Of a stretch of 64,000 bases of DNA, positions 54,155 to 64,000 are shown piece by piece; within the stretch, counting starts at the first letter, position 1; each line of letters opens with the position of its first letter. The position numbers were made by a program, and so were the translations under genes. The notes under the pieces are model-generated. The model saw only the letters and a program-made list of their open reading frames with translations. It did not search any database and was not told the origin of the DNA. Where the stretch lies: assembly GCA_021292105.1 (NCBI GenBank), contig CM037861.1:54090920-54154919 (forward strand). Reading direction: 5' to 3'. The DNA is from Anadara kagoshimensis. Taxonomy: Eukaryota; Mollusca; Bivalvia; Arcoida; Arcidae.

Positions 54155-57100
54155 ATGGCACACCGTAAGTTAATGTTTATAGGTCAGGGTATACTTGCAA
54201 ATTCATTATATTGACCAAATACTTTCCTGGAACAAGACTGAACATGCTGCTCAATTACAAATAAAAGTATTCTCTATGACACTTGAACATGCTTAAAATC
54301 TTCATAATTAACATGAACTGTGATCAATCATAACATATACATCGATGTCATAAAATTAGCAGTTAAAAACCCAAATTTTGCGTAATCAACTGCACACTTC
54401 CGCAGATTAATTGAACGCTTCTGCATGCATATTTGTACTTGACAAATGTAGAAGCTGCACAAGTTGAGACAACCAAACATCATTTTGCATGCCATAATTT
54501 AAGAGTTCCCTTATTAAGGACATGTAGCAGTCCATTCATGGCCTCGATCATTGTGAGTTAGCACATGTCACCCCAAGTATAAGATAGAACAAGGCAGACT
54601 ATAAAGTATAAGGCGGATGTTATAACCACATATTTTTTATACCCGTATAACCATACACACCTAACTTCATACATCAATTGAATAGGATTAAATAGTCCAA
54701 TTTTGAATTTGAAAAAAATTTTATTGATATTTTTCAAAAAAGTTGCTGTCTAAATGATTGATGATCGATCTTTGATTGTGATGAACTGCAAAAAACGATC
54801 CAATCATATAACAAAAACAAAATGGCAGATCTAAAACTGTATTTATGTTTTTTATCAAAATAATCTTTTATTTGACCCAAATATGACAAATTTCTATAAA
54901 AATATACTTTAATTATCACTAAATTCATGTATTTATAGCCAATCATAAAGTTATAATGCCCATGTACATGTATACTATGAAATACGGGTATAAAAAATAT
55001 GTGGTAATAATGCTTTTGTTATTGACACATACAGGGCAATAACCACTTCGAAAAAACACACTTGCACATCTCACACATACACAAACTCATTCTTAATGCT
55101 TGGAGAATAGTTGACTTGCTCTAGTGATGAATAGTTGAAAAATTGCTAATGTGAGGAAAACAACATTACAATGACAGCAAGCATCCATTTCAACCAATTG
55201 ACCCTTCATTATAACTGATACTGACTTGAAAATTGAAATAGACTTATCTGTTCTGCCAGGCTGCAAGTTCTCCTGAAAATCTTAAAATAATTGTATTCAT
55301 ATCATGCATGTTTTTTAGACTTTGATATAAATATTAATAAATTATGGTTATTCAGTACACAGGGGTTCAAAATTAGGTTTTGTAATAGAAGGTCCAAGAC
55401 CTTTTGCCTTTATATTTTGCAGTTTGGACATAAAGTTTTGAAAGTCTAATTTCAAAATGGAAAGGTCAATGTGCAATTATGTTATCATATAGAAATTGCT
55501 TTATTATCCTAATAAAAACACCAGGTCTAATGGACTTTTACAGTTTAAATATGAAGGGTCCTAATGTAAAATCAATAGATCCAGGACTTCTGACCTATAG
55601 AATTTTGAACCCCTGAGTACTTAAAGGCCAAACCCATAATACAAGTTTTTGTCTCATAATTTTAATATTCCATGACATAAATACCAGACTCTTTCAAAAC
55701 TGGACATTCCTACAGTTTTGATTTTAAAACTCTATCACAATGTGTAGACTTTGATAATAAGGATTCAGTGAGTCTGACTCAATAAAGCCAGCAAAACACA
55801 AACTGTGTCTGCTACTGTTTTGGATTTTGGTTAAATTAGTTGCCTACTTCTACTAAGTTTACATTTTATGAATATGTTTTGCAAAACATATTATTCCATA
55901 CTTGCTGTTGAAATTTGTCTTCTACTTGAAAATTTTCTGAAATGGTTGAGGATCCTTTGCAAAATACATTGTATCAGATTGTTTTATTCATACTTTAAAA
56001 CAGAATGTTTCTTTTTCAGTTTGGCAACAACCATATGTGAATGTTTTCAAACATTTTGGTGTAGGAGAATGGAAGAAATCAACAAAAGAAGGAGAAGTCA
56101 CCAATTTGATGGTAACATAAATACTATTTTTATAACACAACAATGTGATGTGTCTCTTCAAATTATGATAAAACATTATTATTTGTAAATAAAATTGGAA
56201 GTTTGGCCAATGTCCTGGCCTGGCCACTGCCCTGTTCATGCTAGGGTGCTTCAGATGAGACTTTAAAGTCTGATACCCATTGTTACTGTAGACATGGCTT
56301 ATCTAGTCAGTCAGTCTTTATGACATAACAGATATCAATGAAATTCAAGTCATCAAAATTAAAGAAACTGCTCTGTCATTTATCAGAATTGAATTTGCAA
56401 GCACAGCACAATGTTCAATTTTTCAGATGGGTTATTTTAAAAAACTTTCCTCTAAAACACCAAAACATCTACATTTTTTATTCATGTAATGTTAATCATA
56501 ACATGCAAAGGCCTTAACAATGGGGTCATTTGTCAAAGTAAGTAATAACTGGTCCCATTGTCCCTTCTAGAATGAACACTGTAAGCAAATTGCATAGTGT
56601 ATACTGCATCCATGTTAAAATCAGTTTCAACAATTTGCACTTTAATAGAAAAAGAATTCTCATCGAAATGGACTGGTTTCATTTAAAGCTTGTTTGGTCG
56701 TAACTTTTTTCTCCAGCTGTTTAAAAAATTGAGAAATCATATATAAATTTCATTTATTATTTTTTAGGACAAAGTTAAAATGTACAGTTTACAAAATCAC
56801 AGGATCTGTTCCAGCCAGTAACTACATACAGCTACCTAAAGCTTCATCACAGTCACTTGGTTTAACAGGTCGCTACATGTATCTGTTATTTAAACCAATT
56901 CCAACACAGCACTTTGTGGTTCATATCGATGTAGCCACACAAGACAATCTCAGTATTAGAATATCTTTTAGTAATCTGTTTAAAGAGTTCAAGTCTACAT
57001 CAACATGGCTACAGTTTCCGTTTGTATGTAATGCTGCTAAAGGTTCAGTCCATGCATTCACTTCATCAGGAAGTAAAGGTAATTAAGAATGTTCTGAAAA

Positions 57101-60100
57101 AGTGTTTGATAGACCAGAACCACAGCTAAAAATGTAAACCAAATACCTTACTATCTTAGTTGTTTATCTTCAATGCACCTGATTGCATTCTATTGTAAGT
57201 GACTAGACACTCCCTAGACTTGTAAGTTAAGCAATTGTATAAAGTAAGATATAAATAATTACGCATGTCATAAAACTTTTCCAAATATCTTCCTATAATA
57301 AACTGCAGGCAAGACAGAAACTCTGCAAGAAGTAGTATGCTAATACTGATTATTTAGGGTCATGTCAAATGAACAACCTGGTGGGGAAAATGAAATATAA
57401 ATGTTTCTTTCATACTAAAACATAGGTATCAAATTAAATTCTATGTCTTGCTGTCATTATAAATTTGATTAGTTTGTTTAAATGATGCTTTATGCTCAGT
57501 CAATTCATGTCTATGCATGTACATATACATGTATGTTTCAAAACAGACATTTTTAGAATGACCCCATAGTGTTTGAATTTTTTATTTGTTTTTATGTTTT
57601 TGGTAAGCTGGTTTTAGGTTTATTGCAATTTAATAGTGTCAGTTCCACGTATCAGATGGGTGAAACCCTTGAGGAACATTATGCTAGCTACTATTTTTAA
57701 GTGCATAAAGTAAATGAAACATTGTAAACTAAAAAAATTCTAATACAATCATAATTTCAGTACATAAGCTGTTCAGTTTTGACAGGTTCCACTGTAGTTA
57801 AAAATTAAATTCCATCTGAAACCTTTAGTAACTTTTTCAGGACGTGGTGGACCTACACCCGCACCAGCCTCAACAAGATGGACTGTATTGTGTTTGGATT
57901 TCAACTATATTTTGTCTATGTACCTAAACAGAAAGTTCTCGTATATGAAGGGGATACGTTTATGTGCCAATATAATGGTCAAAAATGTCTTTACCAGTGA
58001 TACACTGTATGATTCAGGTGTGTAATTATTAGTTAATCAGTTTTGTTTTAATGTGGCAAATAATCAATTTTGAATTTTACAAATTTCTAAACTTGTCCAT
58101 TTAGGCATTATAAGAGACTGCGGTGCATGCAGTAAGAAAATTGACTTTTGAATAATAAGATCTTTTTGTATAGTATTATAGGATCTATTTTGTTTAACAA
58201 AGACTTTCACAAAAACAGAAATAAAATTTTTGTATTTTTGTATCATTCAAGACACAGTTTTAAAATTCAAAATATTAAAGTATGCAATGATACTGGTATT
58301 TTTAAACTAAAACAAATGATTTTATGCACTGCCACTAAGTCTTGGTCAGAACTGACTAGGGTTTAAAACCCATACCTCCAACATACAGAGCAAGCAGTCT
58401 ACCAACTGAGCTACAATGTTGGTCAAAATATTGAAATATATTGATAAATTACAGATCAAGTTTTAGTTTGAGTCTTTTGTCAAACAATTCTGTATTATAG
58501 TTATCTTAAATATTCTGTATGAAATACTTACACTTCTTATAGTTTGACCAAAAAAAAATCACATGTATTTGAAGTTAAGCAGTTTTCTTGTTTTTTTAGG
58601 AATAACAGTAGATCAAGCAAGAAGAGCTGGTTTGTTAAAGAAAGGTGTCTCTCCAATGCCTAGAGAAATGGCATATCCTGTTCTAAAGGGAGATAACTGG
58701 AATGATAATTATGACCTTATTAGGTATGTATATCAAGTTTCCTTTCCAGCATTTGATGGGTACAGGTATATGCATTTTAGGAAAATTATCAACCTTTTTA
58801 ATGTTATGAAACATAAACAAATATACATGTAAGTTTAGGATATTTATAATATATAACTAGTAAATCAAATAAGCCTCTGAAGATGGAATTAGAAATATTT
58901 TTTTAAAAGGAAATGTGTTTGGTGAAATTGCCTCAGTATCAATGCACATTGTAAATTGCTGAATACTGGTTTTGCTTTAATCTACCTTAATCTTTATTAA
59001 GTGACAATATTTGTTTTTTCGGCAACCTCATTTTACTATAAAATTTGTTTAATCATTTGTATATTTTCAACTACATGTATATACATGTATCTGAAACAAG
59101 ATGCACCTCCCTTTTTTACACTATTTTCAAAATGTATAAGCTTATAAATGCATGGCCACTTTATATAAAGAAAAAGTTAACTTTAAGTTCTTTGTGTGAC
59201 ATGACCAACTGATTAAGACTGCATTCATGACCCAAGAGCCTGGAGTCAGTCCCAAGTAACACAGTTTTCCTGTGACACCACAATGATAATTTCCTTATAA
59301 CATCATTCAAGTGTTGTGTGTATCTCATTTTCAGTATTCACAAGTGTTCTTCCAGTAACTGGAATTTTAATAATAATGAAACATTTTTCATAATTTTACA
59401 GATTTCCTTCTGATGGAACAAAGAAACCTTTTGATTCAGTGCAGTTCAGCAACTCTGCTTCAAATAGTACAGGCGAGTTACTTTATTTTAGTATGACAAG
59501 TATAGGTTGACAAATTTAACTCTTTAATCTTCAGAATCAGAGCATTGGTGGCTGAGTGGTTTAAAGTGCACACTTACAAATTCATATCACCTCTCACTTC
59601 CTTCTATTCAGCAGATCCTAGTGTGAACAAGATTGTCAGTTCATTCGTCCAAGGCCGATGATTTTCTCCAGACACCCAATTCCATCCTCCACCATCCCTG
59701 AACTGACCCACCTTGATATAAAGGAGACGGGTGGGTGGGTTAAAACATCATCACTCAACTCTCAATCTTTAGAGCTCAATCATTCAATCAATCAAATGAA
59801 CTTTGATATTACTGGTGCTTTTTAAATGATTTGACCTGCTTGTTATGTCCTCCAAATGACATGGGAGGGGTGAGGTATTGTGTTTACAAATGATTCTCGA
59901 AAATCATGGAACAGATTTTTATGAAACATCACAGGAACAGTCTATATGTGAAGTAGATTTGCATACATTGCATACATTGTATACATTGGATTTTAATGTT
60001 AATATGTTTAATATGTTTTTTTATAATGGGTTAAATATCATTTTAGGTTCAGTACAACAAGGACCATGTCCCAAGAGAATAACCCCAAAGTCTGTGGATG

Positions 60101-63100
60101 TCAGTAAATGTGTGTCAGACAGAGTATCATTGATTCAAAATATTACAAATCCTCAACAGGTAAGTTTGTTATCAATCAAATTTTATCAAGATTGATACAA
60201 ATATTACATGTGACTTGTTCATATCCATATAATCAAACCTGTCACCGAAGGGAACCAGTAAAAGTGGCCTATATAGTCAGGGGGTCCTTATATACAGGTT
60301 CAGATAAAATAAATTAATAAAGAGCAATTGTGATACAAGTTTACTAGTATATGAGCAAGTGGTCCTTATACAGAGTTGACCTTCAAGGCAGGTTTGACTG
60401 TATTCATAAAAAATTCATAGTATTAATGATGTGAAAAATTTTAAAAAGAAAATACTGTACCTTTTTGCCTTGATAATTAATTTCATGCAAAAATTCTGAT
60501 AAAGAAAAAAAAGTTTATTGAATGGTAATTAACAAGAGAATGAAGTATTAACGTTGTCATGGTAATTAAAACTGATGTCTAATGAGACCAGTTAACTTGT
60601 TAAGAGTTTAATTTTCAATTCATGATTTTGGTACTACATACTTATTGTAAAGGAAACTCAAATTGTTTTCAGTGAAGATTTGTTTTGATTCAAAATTGAC
60701 TGCCAACATTAATATTGTGTATTATATAGCCAGACCTGTATGAGCAGGTTGTCTTTGCTTACAAGGTAAAGCATAGTACAACTACAGACAAAGAAATGGG
60801 CCATACATGTACCTTTGTTGACTTTCAAAATAAATTACTCTTTAGGCATCATTGACTCTGCTATGAAAATACAGATTTTGTCATAAAAGCTGTAGAATGT
60901 ACAGTAAAGACTATATAGGAACCTTTTTGTATTTAGAAATGTGGAATTTATAGACAGTATCTTATATAGAGGTTCTGTTAGGTTGAAAAATGAAGCATTG
61001 AGATCTCATAACACTGGGTTAATGGTCTGGTGGTCTTTATTTTACTATATTCTTATAGTATAGAGACAGCAGCTTTTACTGTATCTCACCTTAATTCTTG
61101 TTTTCTACAGAAGATAAAAAGACACCAGGTGACCAGAGAACTGCCCTCAGTAGGTGTAGATGATATTGATATTAAGAGAGATGACCATGGAGGTGTCCAC
61201 TTGTTTGCACACCCTGATGATGAAGTAGTTATACATCAAGATGATAGAAGTACCGGAGAGGTAAAATACTTACTTACAGTATGTCACTTGGTGTGACGGT
61301 GTGCCACAATAGGTGTGACGGTGTGCCACAATAGGTGTGGTGTTGTGTGTCAGGTTAGATGTGGTGTTGTGTGTCACAATAGGTCTGGTGCCATGTGTCA
61401 CAGTTGGTAATATGGTGTTTACAGTAGATGTGGTGTTGTGTGTCACAGTAGGTGTGGTGTTGTGTTGTGTTTTTCACTTTACCTTTTCCACAAGGTTGGA
61501 GAGAACAAGACATTTAATTACAAGTATCACTTTTGTTTTTTTAATTTTTGTATTCTAAAGAAAAAAGTGGAATAGGAAAAATGGTGTTTTATGTCCTAGT
61601 CAAGATATTTTTACACACAGAAAAACCTTGATCCAATGTCACTATTTGTTCAGTCAAATTTTGGCAATAAGTGAAGTGGCACAGTTATCAATGAGCATTG
61701 TAATGAGGTTTTACTGTATATTGAGGTAGTAAGCTTGGAGAATGGTGTAGGAAAGATGAGTACCTTAAGGGAATTTTGAGCTATAAAAGTATTTAACCTT
61801 CTCCCATTAGAATCCATCTGGGTATGATTTGAATCAAGGAGAAGAGAGGCATTGTGATCCACAAAGACACACTTTAAACCACTTTGCCACCAAGGCATCC
61901 CTATTCTGGCGAAGAAATTAATAAGTCAAACTTTTTATAATTTCAGTCATTGCAGGTTTCAAAGTTATCTGCTCCTGCAGATTTACCTCCAAAGAAGACT
62001 ACATATAAGGTTTGTAGTACAATGTATTTGTATTTCATTATTTATCAATTATTTGTAATACAAACTTATTCAAATCAGAATAATGGGTACTTATCAAAAC
62101 TATTAACAAAATCTAGTACACATGTTTTTGAAATATTTTTCTGAAATTTTATAACGTATTACATAATTTGCATACTGTAAATGTATTTAATTTCGCGTGT
62201 ATTTATTTTCTTGGTATAGGATATTTAGACATTTTGGCATAGTTAAACTTTCGCGTTTTTGAAATATGCACCATTACACATTAAGCATAAGATAATTTTC
62301 GCTTGGCATTAATTTTCGCGCAAAACAAATGACCGCGAAATAGCGAAAATTAGTACAACGCCAAAATAAATACATTTACAGTACTTTCTTGAAACATTAT
62401 CAACATACATGTAGTATAAAATTGTGTTGGAGTTACTAATCTTACCTATAAACTTTATACTTAAGTGAAGATTTAACTAAAATACATGTTTATAAATGTT
62501 ATGTAAGTTTGTTTTTGTGTGACTGTTATACAGTCTAACCTGTCTATAAGGGCCACTCGGGGGAAGTTGCAAAAGTGGCCTCTATGGACAGGTGGCCTTT
62601 ATATAGAGGTCTGTAAATCCAGTTATGACATCAATATAAATATTAGTTGAAAAAATAGTGAGCAGTTCTAATTTGTTAAAATTTCTATAACAAAAAAAAG
62701 GCATTAGCTTATTTTAACAGAATAATTTCTTTGAAAACAATTAAAGAAAAATCTTCTGACCACACTATTTATTAATCTTTGAAAAAAACCCTTAAAAACA
62801 CCAAGTATATACACATATCTTAAATAAACAAATGTTTTCTTTAATAGGTAGGGGCCAGTAATGAAAACAATAGAAAATAGTATATGTATCATAATTAATA
62901 ATGAGTAATAATCTATCCTTAGTGCTTTATGGCTTCATTTGTTGACATGAGGATAAATAACTTAAGAATTTTTTTAAGTTTTAAAAAAGTTTCAAAAATA
63001 TATTTTTTTTTAAAAATTCTTTTCTTATCAACATACAGATTTGGTTACATGTACTTAGTTTAATAATCAATGGTTTAAAGTTAAATTTAGCTTCAAGATT

Positions 63101-63728
63101 TTTAAAAAACTACATTGCTTAACATTTTTGCACAAATTTTTAGAAACTATAACAAAACTTGTTCCCAAAATACGAATAAAAAGTGGCCTTTATAGACAGG
63201 TTCATGAGCCATTTTGTACAAAAATAGGGTGGCCTCTGGCTCAGTTGAACAGTGGCCCTTATATAGAGGTTAAATAAAGAGTAAAATGGCTTGGGAGGAA
63301 TTGAAAGTGCCCTTTATAGACAGGTGGCCCTTATATAGAGGTGGCCTTTAACACAGGTTTGACTGTATTTATACAGTGTAAAATACAAAAAAAAGGGCCA
63401 AAAAAATTAAAAAAATTATAGTTCTACTGTAAAATACAAATTTAACAAACACGCTTACATGGAATACCCAGATAGTGCGAAGTCAAATATTGGGTCCAAC
63501 CGCTCCCTAAAAGTCTTTTTAGAGCAAAATAACGAAGTCGCTTTATAACGAAGTTAAAAACAGAGTCCTTAGGGCTTCGTTATAAACATGTTTTACTGTA
63601 CAGTGTGTAGTTCATATTCTTTTTTCAAAGTTTCATTGTTTTTTATTTATGCCTTTCAGACTTTAGAACCAGATCCTATATTAAAGCTAAAGAGAATTGT
63701 TGGGTTTGGAGGTAGCTCATTTAGGGAT
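54155..63728 (+). CDS. WDR90: WDR90/POC16 homolog, N-terminal ten coding exons (partial)
   Basis: Exons: 54155-54164, 56020-56111, 56768-57078, 57841-58017, 58600-58723, 59402-59472, 60047-60159, 61111-61260, 61947-62009 and 63660-63728; the gene continues past the right edge. The start is a 10-nt exon giving MAHL, spliced to WQQPYVNVFKHFGVGEWKK. Then comes the CFAP20-like (DUF667) domain: NYIQLPKASSQSLGLTGRYM, FSNLFKEFKSTSTWLQFPF, RLCANIMVKNVFTSD. Next are SPMPREMAYPV, a low-conservation stretch, and EPDPILKLKRIVGFGG, which in WDR90 immediately precedes the WD40 repeats. WDR90/POC16 is a centriole inner-scaffold, microtubule-associated protein. Two irregularities: exon 3 changes frame a few bases after its start (see findings), and intron 6 uses a GC donor (ACAG/GCGAGT), fixed by phase. 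Introns contain MITEs and tRNA-like repeats. Confidence 0.93.
54622..55008. repeat. TIR element (MITE) in WDR90 intron 1
   Basis: Ends ACCACATATTTTTTATACCC and GGGTATAAAAAATATGTGGT are exact inverted copies; 387 bp, AT-rich, no ORF of note. Confidence 0.85.
55355..55620. repeat. TIR element (MITE) in WDR90 intron 1
   Basis: Left end GTACACAGGGGTTCAAAATT, right end AATTTTGAACCCCTGAGTAC. 266 bp; internal inverted blocks AAGGTCCAAGACC and AGATCCAGGACTT. Confidence 0.85.
58356..58423 (-). repeat. tRNA-like sequence (SINE head or tRNA pseudogene)
   Basis: Minus strand: box A TAGCTCAGTTGGTAGAC and box B-like GGGTTTTAAACCC. The 5' CCAACAT has no matching acceptor strand after the T arm and the anticodon arm is poor, so not a functional tRNA. 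Confidence 0.55.
59528..59770 (+). repeat. tRNA-derived SINE-like element
   Basis: Begins with a box A match TGGCTGAGTGG, followed by the core GATCCTAGTGTGAACAAGAT, TGTCAGTTCATTCGTCCAAG, GATTTTCTCCAGACACCC and TCCTCCACCATCCCTGAACT. In WDR90 intron 6. Confidence 0.7.
60231..60401 (+). repeat. MITE family B copy
   Basis: From AATCAAACCTGTCACCGAAG through CCAGTAAAAGTGGCCTATAT to AAGGCAGGTTTGACTGTA. In WDR90 intron 7. Confidence 0.85.
61795..61895 (-). repeat. tRNA-like SINE head
   Basis: Minus strand: box A TGGCAAAGTGG followed about 40 bases on by a box B-like TTGATTCAAATC. In WDR90 intron 8. Confidence 0.5.
62175..62385. repeat. Short TIR-like element
   Basis: Left ACTGTAAATGTATTTAATTT and right AAATAAATACATTTACAGTA are inverted; the interior repeats TTTCGCG on both strands. 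No ORF. Confidence 0.7.
62533..62615 (+). repeat. MITE family B fragment
   Basis: CAGTCTAACCTGTCTATAAG followed by GGGAAGTTGCAAAAGTGGCC and GGTGGCCTTTATATAGAGGT. Confidence 0.75.
63180..63372 (+). repeat. MITE family B copy
   Basis: Repeated blocks GTGGCCTTTATAGACAGGTT and GGTGGCCCTTATATAGAGGT, ending AACACAGGTTTGACTGTA. In WDR90 intron 9. Confidence 0.8.
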
Positions 63729-64000
63729 GTAAGTATTTTTAACTTGCCAGCACATAAATAGTACCAGGTACTATAGCCATACCTCTAGCTTCAGTTTGAC
63801 TATCGGTGTCCAGTATTTATGTTTTAAGTTAAAGATGTTTTGTGAAAATGTCATCTTTGATGTTCATTCTGACAGATCATGTTTTCAAAATTGATTTAAT
63901 ATATTGGTGCTTCGTTTATATAGCAGAAACTTTTCCTTAGTCTCCTTGAACTATGGCAGCCTGTCTATGTGTTTTGTTGTTAAATATTTACTTTTTAACT

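Noticed and set aside
56020..57078. CFAP20 or CFAP20DC instead of WDR90
   Set aside because: The DUF667 domain is shared, but the start (W-Q-x-P-x-x-N-V-F), the SPMPREMAYPV block and the DPILKLKRIVGFGG lead-in to WD repeats match WDR90.
58356..58423. Functional tRNA on the minus strand
   Set aside because: Box A and box B are present but the acceptor and anticodon stems do not pair; better explained as a SINE head.

Overview
The window is nuclear DNA from an animal with intron-rich genes. It is probably a bivalve or other mollusc: it is AT-rich, carries WSC/C-type-lectin receptor genes, is dense in MITEs and microsatellites, and has mariner, hAT and CR1/jockey-type elements plus tRNA-derived repeats. 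The species cannot be named from the sequence. Nothing prokaryotic was seen, and there is no CRISPR array or rRNA.

Layout. Receptor A (minus, 149-5676, its 3' half lies beyond the left edge) and Receptor B (minus, 9131-20446, complete, 10 exons, 478 aa) are tandem paralogs. Receptor C (plus, 22738-40302, complete, 12 exons, 717 aa) is head-to-head with B. Gene D (minus, 41289-46585, 3 exons, 283 aa) lies tail-to-tail with C. It has no ectodomain, only a membrane segment, cysteine clusters and a tyrosine-rich tail, like a LAT-type transmembrane adaptor. A complete five-exon BiP/GRP78-type ER Hsp70 (minus, 25328-29377, 657 aa, C-terminus HDDL) sits inside intron 2 of Receptor C on the opposite strand. 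From 54155 to the right edge are the first ten coding exons of WDR90/POC16 (plus). Between D and WDR90 lies a nearly intact CR1/jockey-type LINE (about 50260-53157).

The receptors share one plan: signal peptide, first half of a C-type-lectin-like domain (CTLD), a WSC domain, second half of that CTLD, a second CTLD in two adjacent exons, then (B and C) linker, transmembrane helix and tyrosine-rich cytoplasmic tail. The WSC domain is a two-exon module with phase-1 outer introns (internal intron phase 0). It is inserted at the phase-1 intron that splits the CTLD, so one domain is nested in another by apparent exon shuffling. Receptor C carries two such modules. The tail of C has seven YxxI/L/V motifs. 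Gene D keeps the phases of the receptor transmembrane and tail exons and shares a proline-rich tail motif with B. I infer a family of membrane receptors plus an ectodomain-less relative, plausibly signalling through tyrosine phosphorylation. No function is demonstrated by sequence.

Most remaining DNA is repetitive: a TA-flanked mariner, a hAT remnant, foldback elements, several TIR-bounded MITE families, a dispersed repeat present about ten times, a 2.3-kb minisatellite filling intron 1 of D, a tandem array at the 3' end of B that contains copies of its last coding segment, and many dinucleotide tracts. Exon boundaries were read by eye from splice consensus and phase; no transcript evidence was available.
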